Shown: positions 17,272-25,744 of the stretch, in pieces | How positions within the stretch are numbered: position 1 is the stretch's first letter | Layout: every line of letters begins with the position of its first letter | NCBI GenBank assembly: GCA_965371245.1 | Contig: CBDUXT010000051.1 | Location: forward strand, 1-42,873 | DNA from: CBDUXT01 sp965371245 | Lineage (GTDB): Bacteria; Planctomycetota; Phycisphaerae; UBA1845 | DNA length: 42,873 nucleotides | Direction of reading: 5' to 3' | Position numbers and translations under genes: made by a program | The notes under the pieces: generated by a model | The model's input: the letters and a program-made list of their open reading frames with translations, nothing else | Database searches by the model: none | What the model was told of the DNA's origin: nothing

Positions 17272-18740
17272 GATGCGATTTGCCGGCGCAGGATTTTTCC
17301 CGTCGGAGATTTTGGTAGGGACTCGACGATCTCGATGACGCGCGGCACCTTGTGCGCGCTCAGCCGAGAGCGGACGAACCCTCGTAGCGACTCGATGGAC
17401 GGAGGATCATTTCGATCGACGGGAACCACGAGCGCGCGAACGCGCGACACCGTATCGGTGACGGGCAATGCCAGCACAACACAATCCATCACGCCTTCGT
17501 GTCGCCCGAGTGCCGTTTCAACCTCCACCGGGTTTACTTTCCACGCGCCGACGTCGATCAGCAGCTTGATCCGCCCGGTGATGGTCAGCGCGCCGGCGGA
17601 ATCGAGTCGGCCCAGGTCGCCGCTGCGAAAGAATCCGTCGCGATACGGCGGCTCCGTCTGGCCGACGTAACGGCTCAGCATCGACGGCGAATGAATGATG
17701 AGCTCACCCTCCACCCCTGGTGGGAGCGATTGACTGGGGTCGGGCGCGTCTGGATCCACGATCGTAAGGAGCACGCCCTGCATCGGCAGACCAACGCTCA
17801 TCGGATCATGCCCGCGAGCGTGTGGATCGTTAAAGGTGACCGAGCCGACTTCGGTCGAGCCGTAGAGTTGGCCGACGCGCAGACCCAAACGCTGCCGGCA
17901 GGCGTCGAACACGCTCATGGGTAGTACGGAACCGGCCGAATAGCCACAGCGGATGGAAGACACCGCGGCGCCGTCAGCCCGCTGTGCCAGCATTTCGAAA
18001 AGAGATGGCACGCCGGGAAGAACGGTGATGTCGCCCAGGTGGGCAGCAACGATTTTTGTGTCGAACCCTTGGCACAAGTGAACGCAAGCGCCGGAATAGG
18101 TCGGGGCGAGCAGACCGTGCTCGAGGCCGTACGAATGGCACAGAGGAACCATGCCGAGAACACGATCGCCGTGCGACATGCCGATCGCCTGGGACACGTT
18201 TCGCGCCACCGCATCGACCGCCATGCCATCGCGAAAGGCGATCTTGGGGTCGCCGGTCGTGCCGCTGCTCAGCAGCATCAGGCCGCTTCCCTCGTGGTCC
18301 GGCGGCGGGTCTGGGATCGTCCTGGGGCGGTCGGCTTCGTCGAACAGCGCGTCCGTCGAGAGTTGCGTGGCTTCGAAGTCACTGAGGGCGTCGTTCGCGC
18401 CGGGCGTTGCGATGACCGCCTTGGTAGCGGTCGCCGCGGCCGCCTGTTGCAGCTCATGGTTCGATACGCTGGGGTTGATTAAGAACCCGATGGTTCGCGC
18501 GTGCAAGGCCGCCAAGAAAGAGACCGTGCAGTCGATGCGATTCGGTTGGCAAATGATGACGACGTCGCCGGGGGCGACGACCGCCTCGATGCGGCGGGAG
18601 AACGCACCCACCATGCGTGCCAGTTGGGCGAACGTGACCGTCCGCTCCGCATGATCGTCTTGGGCGATCTCGCGGATGGCGACCTCGTCACCTCCGGTGC
18701 GGGCGTGCCGACAAAGTTGCTTGAGTACGTCGAGCGCCAT
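17268..18740 (-). CDS. AMP-forming acyl/aryl ligase (ANL superfamily)
   Basis: A 490-residue cytoplasmic enzyme that activates a carboxylic acid as its adenylate and transfers it to a thiol (CoA or ACP). ANL motifs appear in order: the P-loop SSGTTGDPK (158-166), YGSTEVG (293-299), FRSGDLGRLDSAG, the hinge region TGRIKLLIDVGAWKVNP, and the catalytic C-terminal Lys K482 in SPTGKILRR. The substrate pocket cannot be read by eye, but the context suggests a hydroxybenzoate from the adjacent chorismatase, loaded on the cluster ACP. ATG 18740 is chosen because the long upstream extension runs through a hairpin repeat (18795-18825) and antisense of the FAD gene. Its Shine-Dalgarno is weak (AGGAT). 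Confidence 0.9.
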   Translation of the reverse strand: MALDVLKQLCRHARTGGDEVAIREIAQDDHAERTVTFAQLARMVGAFSRRIEAVVAPGDVVIICQPNRIDCTVSFLAALHARTIGFLINPSVSNHELQQAAAATATKAVIATPGANDALSDFEATQLSTDALFDEADRPRTIPDPPPDHEGSGLMLLSSGTTGDPKIAFRDGMAVDAVARNVSQAIGMSHGDRVLGMVPLCHSYGLEHGLLAPTYSGACVHLCQGFDTKIVAAHLGDITVLPGVPSLFEMLAQRADGAAVSSIRCGYSAGSVLPMSVFDACRQRLGLRVGQLYGSTEVGSVTFNDPHARGHDPMSVGLPMQGVLLTIVDPDAPDPSQSLPPGVEGELIIHSPSMLSRYVGQTEPPYRDGFFRSGDLGRLDSAGALTITGRIKLLIDVGAWKVNPVEVETALGRHEGVMDCVVLALPVTDTVSRVRALVVPVDRNDPPSIESLRGFVRSRLSAHKVPRVIEIVESLPKSPTGKILRRQIAS

Positions 18741-18794
18741 GCTGAAGCATGATCCTGCAAGGGGTTTGCGTGCGCCTATCAGCGCGTTGAACAA

Positions 18795-18825
18795 GTGTGG
18801 GACGGGCTTCCAGCCCGTGCCACAC
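18795..18825. repeat. Strong intergenic hairpin (TGWKPVP-type repeat)
   Basis: gtgtgg and gacgggct pair with agcccgtg and ccacac around a three-base loop. If translated on the minus strand it would read TGWKPVP, as does the repeat at 21432-21519. It lies inside the operon, between the FAD gene and the ligase, and might set mRNA stability. Confidence 0.7.
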
Positions 18826-18879
18826 CTGGGTGTCAGCCTTTCATGACGGATTGCCAGGCAGCCAACGCTGCGGGCGATT

Positions 18880-20226
18880 CTACGTGGCGGCGCACGCCGG
18901 CTCAACCGGGTCCGGGCGAGCGACCGGCGATTCGCACAACGAAAACGAAGCCCGGCGAGGTGCGAGCGCGACCACACGTTGAACCCGTTCGAATTGCTGA
19001 AACAGCCAGAGACGCCAGCGCAGGGACCACGCCGGTTTGGGAAACACGTAGCCCGCCAGAAGGGAAATGATCGCCTGCGGAACCTGAAGCGGCCCCTTCC
19101 CGTGCAAAAAGAGCTCGCGGAACGGATGTCCGTAGAACAGGTTGACCAGACGGACGAACGGGGCCGCACTGTCGTCGATGAAGCGCCGGTACTCGCGGCG
19201 GATGCTCGCAGGCGTCCGCGGCCGGCGACCGGTCGGCAACCGCGCGCCCGTTTGTCCGGCGAGAAGTTCCTGAACCAATGCCGCCGCCTTCACGGCGCCG
19301 GCCATGCCGAGACAAATACCGCTTGAGAAAATCGGATCGAGAAAAAACGCGGAGTCGCCCACGAGGAAGTAGCCTTCCCCGGCGTAGGGGCGGCAGTAAT
19401 AGCTGAAGTCAGCCACGGTGTGCGTCTGCGTAGGAAAGACGGCCGCGGTGGTGCGGTCTCTCACGAGCGGGCAGCGCTGGATGCCCCAGCCAAGCATGTC
19501 GCCGGCTGGGACATCGATGGTCCGGGCAACATCGGCGTCGAGAACGAGGCCGATGCTCGTCCGTCGGGCGTCGATGTTGATCATCCAAAACCAACCTTCG
19601 TCGCACAGAGCGACCGTGGGATGACCTTCGGCATCGCCTTCCAGCCGCTTCACGTTTTCAAAATAGCCGAAGTAGGCGATCTTGCGGTGGTGCTCCATTG
19701 GCCGACGAATACCCAGATGCCTGGCAAGAAGGGTACCCTGACCGCTGGCGTCGAGGAGGTACCGTCCGGTCAGTTCCTCACCATCCACATCGACGGCCAC
19801 GTCGCCTTCATGAAGCCGAAGAACGCGCCGGACCGCCGCGTTTGTGCGAACCTCGACGCCGGCATCCCGCGCGGCGTTTAGCATCATCGCGTCAAAGGGG
19901 GCTCGTTCGATGTTGAACGTCTCGCGGCCGAGCCCGTTCAGCGAGTCGTCGAAGCTAAAACAGGTGGTCTCCAGGCCGTGACCGAAGCCGAACTCCGCGC
20001 CGAACTTGGGCATCCGTGGGAGGCGGGCGAGGCGATCACCGAGGCCCAACTCTTGGATCAAGTCGAATCCGAAGGGTAAAAACGATTCACCCACGTGGAA
20101 ACGTGGAAATGCGCTCTTTTCGACGATGACGACGCGCTTGCCGCTGCGGGCGAGCACGAGCGCGGCCGTGGCACCGCTGGGGCCGCCCCCGATGACGACG
20201 GCGTCGTATGGTTTCGCTTTCGTCAT
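18880..20226 (-). CDS. FAD-dependent oxidoreductase, flavin halogenase-like
   Basis: A 448-residue flavoprotein of the tryptophan-halogenase / geranylgeranyl-reductase-like superfamily. It has the dinucleotide-binding motif GGGPSG (13-18), the VGESFLPFG segment, the second FAD motif GDSAFFLDPIFSSG typical of halogenases, and GWFWMIN around residue 210, which aligns with the WxWxIP halogenase signature but lacks the final Pro. A Lys in PRMPKFGAEFGFG is a candidate for the catalytic Lys (inference). It may therefore halogenate or hydroxylate the aromatic head or polyene. Bromination is known in xanthomonadins. ATG 20226 is preferred over TTG 20259; neither has a strong ribosome site. Confidence 0.82.
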   Translation of the reverse strand: MTKAKPYDAVVIGGGPSGATAALVLARSGKRVVIVEKSAFPRFHVGESFLPFGFDLIQELGLGDRLARLPRMPKFGAEFGFGHGLETTCFSFDDSLNGLGRETFNIERAPFDAMMLNAARDAGVEVRTNAAVRRVLRLHEGDVAVDVDGEELTGRYLLDASGQGTLLARHLGIRRPMEHHRKIAYFGYFENVKRLEGDAEGHPTVALCDEGWFWMINIDARRTSIGLVLDADVARTIDVPAGDMLGWGIQRCPLVRDRTTAAVFPTQTHTVADFSYYCRPYAGEGYFLVGDSAFFLDPIFSSGICLGMAGAVKAAALVQELLAGQTGARLPTGRRPRTPASIRREYRRFIDDSAAPFVRLVNLFYGHPFRELFLHGKGPLQVPQAIISLLAGYVFPKPAWSLRWRLWLFQQFERVQRVVALAPRRASFSLCESPVARPDPVEPACAAT

Positions 20227-20332
20227 GGCTCGTGTCTGGGCGAATCGCACCGGTTGCAACCCGCGTCAGCCTCAAGGTTGCATCATGGCGACAGCCACGC
20301 TGTCCCACGACGATCGTCGGGGTGTACGCCGG

Positions 20333-21319
20333 TTACGCCAGTGACGCGGTGCCCTCGATCTCCACCAACAGTTCCGGTCGGCAGACATCGGCCAACACGA
20401 GTTCGACATTGGCCGGGTCGAGATGATCGATACGCGGCCAGACGATACGCAGAATCGCATCCAGGCTTTCCGGATCGTGATGGTAAATACGCACGGACTC
20501 GAATCGCCGCAACTCAGCGCGAGTATCCAGTTTCGCCGGCTCCTCCTTCACACCCCGGCGCACGCGCCCGGCGGCCGCGATCAAGTGGGCAAGGTTCTCA
20601 AGCGTCTCGGTCGTTTGGGCGGCGACATCGCCCAAGTGGACGGAGTCCTCTCCGCAAACGCTGGCGGTGCCCCCGACAAGCAAGTCGGGAAGTCCCGCCG
20701 ACCCAGGGCGTGTGATGGTGGCCCGCGCAAAACACGGCGGCATAGGCCCGTAGCGTTCGGAATAGCGGTACGACCGAATCTGACGAGGATTCTCCACCGG
20801 CGTTCCGGGATGCTTGGCGGCCAGAACGTGAACGACCAGGTCCGTTCCCGCATACCCCACGCCGGTCGCCGTCGCGATGGACGACTCAAACGCGGCGCCC
20901 TGCCGGTACCAGTCGTGATAGGCCGAAAAACGCCCGGCGTTGAAGACCATGTATCGATCGATGCCGTCGGACGTGACCGCCCGAACATCGGGGATGAAGT
21001 TCCAGATCCGAACCGGATGCCACGATCCATACTCCATGAGGGTGCGATGGATCATACGGTAGAGGTCAGCCGTTCGATGCTGAAGAGCCAACGGCTCCAG
21101 CGAAGCGGCTCCGCGAACTTCAGCCGTCAGCAGAGCCAGGTCGTCCGACTTCGTTACGCGCAGCGCGACGTCTTGCTGTGACGACGTGCGGGGCACGTCG
21201 GATCGTCCATTCTTAGAACGCGAAGTGTCCAATTTCGATTGAACCCAGGTCGGAATCGCCGGCGCGGCCGGTCGAGGGAGCGCGCGGGCTACTGCAGATT
21301 CGGGCAGCACGGTGAGCAT
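20333..21319 (-). CDS. Chorismatase of the FkbO/Hyg5/XanB2 family, Hyg5-like
   Basis: A 328-residue chorismate-hydrolysing enzyme, with the family motifs RIWNFIPD (104-111), DRYMVFNAGR (121-130), VENPRQ (175-180), RYSERYGPMPPCFARAT (185-201), VGGTASVCGE (215-224) and the C-terminal CRPELLVEIEG (313-323). C313 and E320 have the seven-residue spacing of Cys327 and Glu334 of Hyg5 (from memory). That Cys is characteristic of the 3-hydroxybenzoate-forming type rather than the FkbO type. The product would be the aromatic starter unit, as XanB2 provides for xanthomonadin. ATG 21319 is chosen for fit to the family; it has no strong ribosome site, and the upstream extension is repeat-derived. Confidence 0.85.
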   Translation of the reverse strand: MLTVLPESAVARALPRPAAPAIPTWVQSKLDTSRSKNGRSDVPRTSSQQDVALRVTKSDDLALLTAEVRGAASLEPLALQHRTADLYRMIHRTLMEYGSWHPVRIWNFIPDVRAVTSDGIDRYMVFNAGRFSAYHDWYRQGAAFESSIATATGVGYAGTDLVVHVLAAKHPGTPVENPRQIRSYRYSERYGPMPPCFARATITRPGSAGLPDLLVGGTASVCGEDSVHLGDVAAQTTETLENLAHLIAAAGRVRRGVKEEPAKLDTRAELRRFESVRIYHHDPESLDAILRIVWPRIDHLDPANVELVLADVCRPELLVEIEGTASLA

Positions 21320-21431
21320 CGTGGCGGTACGATAGTCGAACCTGGGGGATTGCGTAAAGACCCGCCAACGCAATGGGCGCGGCGCCAAACAATTCACAGC
21401 TTGTGCCGTTAGGACCCTGCTGAAAAAGGGT

Positions 21432-21519
21432 GGCACCGGCTTCCAGCCGGTGTTGTTGCTGGCGAATACCTTGTTTTGGCAGGCATGCATCCCGTTTGTA
21501 CCGGCTGGAAGCCGGTGCC
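21432..21519. repeat. 20-bp inverted repeat (TGWKPVP type)
   Basis: Arms 21432-21451 (ggcaccggcttccagccggt) and 21500-21519 are exact reverse complements. Each arm is itself a small palindrome (accggct/agccggt). It sits in the 262-nt gap between the KS-CLF gene and the chorismatase, where no gene is seen. Confidence 0.85.
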
Positions 21520-21581
21520 GCTCCAGGGTGCCGGCCTTCTTCGATGGTTTGCTGGCACACCCGGACTGCGGGGCGTACGGC

Positions 21582-23975
21582 TCAGGAAAGCGTTACGGTC
21601 ACCCCACAGACGCCGCCAACAAAACTGGAGCCGATGACCCCTATCCGATCGCCGTGGGAGGGGTGGCGGCCCGCTTTCCGGGCGTGAGGAGCGTCGGCCT
21701 GAGCATCCCGCGGCGTCTCATCGGGGGGGGAGCCGGGCAACATCAAGGCGGCAAGCGCGGCGAACGGTCCCGCGCTGAACATTTCCGGCAAGAACGCCAC
21801 CGGCCGTAGCAGCGAGGGCCGGCGGCCTTCCCGCCTGGTGCCGTAGGCGGCCCGAAGCCCAAGTTGCTCGATCCGGTCAAGATGGGGCGGATTGACCGAG
21901 GAGGCAACGGCATCGAGCGGCCCGAGTTGCTCGATGACACCTTGGACCGCCGACACGCGACTCCGCGCACGGTCTCTGCTGGACGACAACCCGATCGCTC
22001 GTTCGACAACGCCGTACACCCGCGCTTCACGGGCCGTGGCACTCGCCCGGCTTTCAAGGACGAACGTGACCGCCCCGGCGCCGAGCGGTCGCGAGGCCCC
22101 GGCGCCCTGCGACGAGGCGGCGTGTTCCCCGCTCGCATCACATGGGGGAGCGAGGTTGCGATAGGCACGACGGATCAATTCCGTTGACTCATCGCCGGCA
22201 CACACGATGGCCCGCTGCCAGACGCCCGCGCGGATTCGGGCGACGGCCAGCAACAGCGCTTCGAGCCCGGCCGTTCGCGCGCCAATAATCGTCTGGCAAA
22301 ACCCCTTGATCGCAAAGGTCGTGCTCAGGTGGGCGCTGGCCACGTTGGGCACACCCTCGGCGAACAGAAGCGGGTTCGCGGCGTTGACGCCTTCGTCGAG
22401 GATCTGTTGGTAATAGGTTTCGCAGTATTCCGTGGAGGCGTGGGTTGTACCCACGATGGCGGAACAGGTCTCGCCGAAGGCCGGGTGGTTGTCGATGCCG
22501 GCATCGCGATAGGCCTCCGCGGTTGCGGCAAGGCAGAGCTTGGCAAACTCGCTCATGCGGCGCGTGCGCCGAGCCTGGATAAGGTGCTGATACTGTTCCC
22601 GCGGAATCGAACCCGAGCTCGCCGCGGTTCGGTTTGATGGGTCTTGCGACACGAGTTGAACAAACGCGTCGTTTCCCACACCGCCGGGCGCCACAACCCC
22701 GACGCCGGTGATCAGGGCATCGCGATTCGGGTCCGGGTTCACGACGCCGCCCGTTGCGACGCCACCGGCCCTGGGCGTTCGTGCCGTCCCCGGCGCGGCA
22801 AGAACGATACATGCATTTGCGCCCCCGAAACCCAGCGACAGATTAAGGGAGTGGCCAAGAGGCTGCTTGGTGGAACGACCGAACGTCACTCGAAGATCGT
22901 CATATTCGATTTCATCGCCGCGCGTGTTCGCGCAGGCGGGGATCACGCCGTCGCGGATCGCCAGGGCCGTAAGAATCAACTCGACCGTGCCGGCCCCACC
23001 GAGCGAGTGCCCCAGATGGCTCTTGAACGCCACGACCGGCGTTTCGGGAAGCGACCTGCCGAAGACCTGTGCGAGTGCCGCATGTTCGGAGGCATCGTTG
23101 TCCGGCGTGCCCGTCGCGTGCGCCGCCACCATGTCGATTTCGTCCGCCGCAATGTTGGCACAAGCCAGTGCCTGTCGCATGGCAGCGGCGGCGCCGGCTC
23201 CCTCGGGATGCGGCTTGGACAGGTGGTGGGCGTCGCACGACTCGCCATACCCGGCGACGCGGGCGAGAACCTGAGCCCCGCGGGCGGTCGCGTCCGACGA
23301 TCGTTCGAGCACGACGACGCCGTAGCCTTCCGCCAGCTTCATCCCTTCGCGCGATCGCGCGAAGGGGCGAAGATTCCCCGAGGCAACAAGCCGCATCGAG
23401 TTGAACCCCGCGTAGGCGTACTCGCTGATCGGATCGTATCCACCGGCAATCACGACGTCGGCCTCGTTGGTCTGCAACAGCGTGTGCGCCATCGCGATAC
23501 TCGCCAGACCCGATGAACAAGCCGAGCAGTTCGTCGTCTTCAAGCCGGCCATTGGGAGATCGTTGGTGGCCGAGGCAAGCACGGCCCCGGCGAGAAAACG
23601 GCGAAGCGCCTGAAAATCGCCCGTGCGGAGAAAAGCGCCGCCGTTTCGCATGCCGTGCAACGTCGTCCCCAGAATCATCGAGCAACGATTCGGGTCACAA
23701 GGAAGCCGGTGGTCGATCCCAGCGTGCCCGAGCGCCTCGTGCAGGGCACGCCGCAGCAGGCGGACCTCTCGCGGGTCGCTTGATTCCTGATCGTCGTGCG
23801 GGTCGTTGACCTGTCCGCCACCCTTGTCCGGGTCCAGCGGAGACTCGACGGCCGTGAGCGGGCCGACGCCGCATGACCCGCGCAGCACCGCCTGCCATGT
23901 GGCTTCACGATCGAGGCCCAGGCATGTAACCATGCCCGCCCCGGTGATGACGATCTCGTCGGCGTGTTGGGTCAA
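21582..23975 (-). CDS. Fused ketosynthase and chain-length-factor-like protein (KS-CLF)
   Basis: A 797-residue protein with two ketosynthase-fold domains in tandem. Domain 1 (about 5-395) has a complete triad: Cys153 in SACSSG, His286 in AAHATGTPDND, His323 in KSHLGHSLGGAG. It should catalyse decarboxylative condensation. Domain 2 (about 415-797) starts DALITGVGVVAPGG. At the Cys position it has Arg567 (IGARTAGLEA), and neither His motif is present (VNPPHLDR and LPEMFSAGPF are at the expected places), so it cannot condense and resembles a KS-beta/chain-length factor. Aryl-polyene systems use a separate KS and CLF pair; here they are one chain. The start is TTG 23975, the only initiation codon after an in-frame TAG at 23991-23993, which is the stop of the preceding acyltransferase gene. 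Confidence 0.9.
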   Translation of the reverse strand: MTQHADEIVITGAGMVTCLGLDREATWQAVLRGSCGVGPLTAVESPLDPDKGGGQVNDPHDDQESSDPREVRLLRRALHEALGHAGIDHRLPCDPNRCSMILGTTLHGMRNGGAFLRTGDFQALRRFLAGAVLASATNDLPMAGLKTTNCSACSSGLASIAMAHTLLQTNEADVVIAGGYDPISEYAYAGFNSMRLVASGNLRPFARSREGMKLAEGYGVVVLERSSDATARGAQVLARVAGYGESCDAHHLSKPHPEGAGAAAAMRQALACANIAADEIDMVAAHATGTPDNDASEHAALAQVFGRSLPETPVVAFKSHLGHSLGGAGTVELILTALAIRDGVIPACANTRGDEIEYDDLRVTFGRSTKQPLGHSLNLSLGFGGANACIVLAAPGTARTPRAGGVATGGVVNPDPNRDALITGVGVVAPGGVGNDAFVQLVSQDPSNRTAASSGSIPREQYQHLIQARRTRRMSEFAKLCLAATAEAYRDAGIDNHPAFGETCSAIVGTTHASTEYCETYYQQILDEGVNAANPLLFAEGVPNVASAHLSTTFAIKGFCQTIIGARTAGLEALLLAVARIRAGVWQRAIVCAGDESTELIRRAYRNLAPPCDASGEHAASSQGAGASRPLGAGAVTFVLESRASATAREARVYGVVERAIGLSSSRDRARSRVSAVQGVIEQLGPLDAVASSVNPPHLDRIEQLGLRAAYGTRREGRRPSLLRPVAFLPEMFSAGPFAALAALMLPGSPPDETPRDAQADAPHARKAGRHPSHGDRIGVIGSSFVGGVCGVTVTLS

Positions 23976-23990
23976 ACTTTCGGTCGATCT

Positions 23991-24986
23991 CTATGAAGAC
24001 GGGGAGGCGCGGTCCTCCACCCAGGCTCGTTCAAACATGGCCCACTGTTCCGGATGGGCCTGAACTTGCCGCTCAATCGCCGCCGCAATGTGGCGAATCG
24101 CCGGATGGTCTCCCGTCACCCGCCCCGGCTTGCGCACCACGTGGACGGCCTCGTCGATGATCACACGGCAACGCCCCACGCGCGTTCGGACGGAGAAGAC
24201 CGGTATGATCGGCGATCCGGTCACCATGGCAAGTTTCACCGGTCCGGTCGGCAAGAGAATGTGCCCGTCGAGGAACGGAACCTTCACCCCGCGCTGACCC
24301 GGCATCACCCGGTCTCCCTGGATGAGGACCACCTCGTCGGCGATCAGGCAATCACGAAGCCCGGCCCAGAGCGACCAATCGTCATCGACCGCCCATTCGA
24401 CGACACCCAGCTTGCGACGCAGGCTTGCCCGCAACCGGTCGAAACTGGCACGGTCATCGTGGTGGTACACGACATGGATCCTACGCTCACTCTCGGTCAG
24501 AGCGGATACGCCGATCTCGAACGGGCCGAGATGCGCCGTGACAAGAATCGCCCCGTTCCCCGACTGTCGCGCCGCGCGGTAGTTCGCCTCTCCATCAACC
24601 CGTTCGACCCAGGCGCGAAGCTGCTCGGGTGAGGAACGGACCGCCCGCCCGAGTTCGTAGATGTTGGTGTACGCGCTTCGTACGATCGAGCGGCGCAGAC
24701 GCTCGACCTTTGCATCAGTGGCCCGGGCACCAAGGAGGCGGCGCGCGTTGGCCGTCGGACCGTCTCGAAGCGCTTTCGAAAAACGAAGCGCGAACCAGAG
24801 AAAGAATGGTCGCGTCAACAGCACGAACGGCGGAAACTTTGCGGTCCACCAATAGAACGCCTCGCGCCAGAAATTGGCCGAGGCATTTCGAACACCCCCA
24901 CCGCCCCCCAAACCTCGTATCGACCGGGGCACGGGTACGACCCTGGACGGCGCCACCGCGGGCTCTTGGGGCGCGGACATGCTCAT
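23991..24986 (-). CDS. LpxL/HtrB-like lysophospholipid acyltransferase
   Basis: A 331-residue acyltransferase. The HX4E catalytic motif is H152 to E157 in TAHLGPFEIG, followed by LIQGDRVMPGQRGVKVPFLDG, which matches the substrate-binding block of LpxL/HtrB proteins. A hydrophobic N-terminal helix (about 42-70, FYWWTAKFPPFVLLTRPFF) probably anchors it in the inner membrane. Aryl-polyene clusters carry an acyltransferase of this type, thought to join the polyene acyl chain to a lipid head. The start overlaps the LolA-like gene stop by 4 nt, and the KS-CLF gene follows 15 nt later in the same frame. The N-terminus is Pro/Gly-rich and probably disordered. Confidence 0.88.
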   Translation of the reverse strand: MSMSAPQEPAVAPSRVVPVPRSIRGLGGGGGVRNASANFWREAFYWWTAKFPPFVLLTRPFFLWFALRFSKALRDGPTANARRLLGARATDAKVERLRRSIVRSAYTNIYELGRAVRSSPEQLRAWVERVDGEANYRAARQSGNGAILVTAHLGPFEIGVSALTESERRIHVVYHHDDRASFDRLRASLRRKLGVVEWAVDDDWSLWAGLRDCLIADEVVLIQGDRVMPGQRGVKVPFLDGHILLPTGPVKLAMVTGSPIIPVFSVRTRVGRCRVIIDEAVHVVRKPGRVTGDHPAIRHIAAAIERQVQAHPEQWAMFERAWVEDRASPSS

Positions 24987-25741
24987 CGCGGGTCCGCTCC
25001 TGAAGGGCGCGTTTCGGCCACCGATGATCCCAGTGGTCGCACCTCGCGCACCTCGGGCGGTAGGGTCATCTTGACGTCGGCGTCGGTCACGCCGGCGTTC
25101 GGTCGTGCGTGGGAGAACGTGATGACCGTGCGGTCTCCTTCCGGATCGACCAGCACGGCGCGCACGAGAAGCCCGAGCGTCTCGTCGATACGAACATGGA
25201 CCTCGCTGATGATGTCCCGAAGTGCCTCGTCCTTGGGCGTCAGTCGCAGGTCGAGCGTGCTGGCCGCGTCCCCGGCCTTCGGTGGTGGCGAGGACGCGAT
25301 GGACTCCATGTTGAAATGACGCCGGAGCATGGAGAGCTGTGGCAGGGGTGAGACGATCAACGGGCGCAGCCGTCGATCGATCGGGTAGATCTCCACGGTT
25401 CTGCGCGAAGGGAAGTAGATCGCCACGCGAGATTCATTCGTATAGAGGATCGACCGGTGAGGAGACGTCGTCTCCCACCGAGTTCGCCCGCCCTTGACGA
25501 GGACATGCCCACGGGAGACGAGCGGTTTGTACAGAAGTGCCGTGAACTTCTCCTCGACAAAGTCGACTCTCAGGTTGTCGATCCCGCGCGTTCGCTCGTC
25601 GATCCGCGCGAGCCGCGCTTCAAGCGGCTCGCCATCGCTCTGCGCGAATAGAAGGCGGCCGGGCAAGAGCGCCGCTACGAGGCCGACCGCGGCCACGCCA
25701 GCGGCGTGTGTCGCTCTTTGGGCTTTCTTGTGCGCCGTCAT
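24983..25741 (-). CDS. LolA-like outer-membrane lipoprotein/lipid carrier
   Basis: A 252-residue exported protein. The signal peptide (GVAAVGLVAALLPGRLLFAQ) is followed by a mature part that resembles LolA: LRVDFVEEKFTALLYKPLVSRGHVLV, GRTRWETTSPHRSILYTNESRVAIYFPSRRTV cover the half-barrel strands seen in periplasmic LolA, and the Trp in RTRWETT is at a conserved place. Such proteins recur in aryl-polyene and flexirubin clusters and probably chaperone the hydrophobic product. It starts 3 nt after the dehydratase stop, and its own stop overlaps the acyltransferase start. The C-terminal tail is Ser/Pro-rich. Confidence 0.82.
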   Translation of the reverse strand: MTAHKKAQRATHAAGVAAVGLVAALLPGRLLFAQSDGEPLEARLARIDERTRGIDNLRVDFVEEKFTALLYKPLVSRGHVLVKGGRTRWETTSPHRSILYTNESRVAIYFPSRRTVEIYPIDRRLRPLIVSPLPQLSMLRRHFNMESIASSPPPKAGDAASTLDLRLTPKDEALRDIISEVHVRIDETLGLLVRAVLVDPEGDRTVITFSHARPNAGVTDADVKMTLPPEVREVRPLGSSVAETRPSGADPR

Positions 25742-25744
25742 GCC

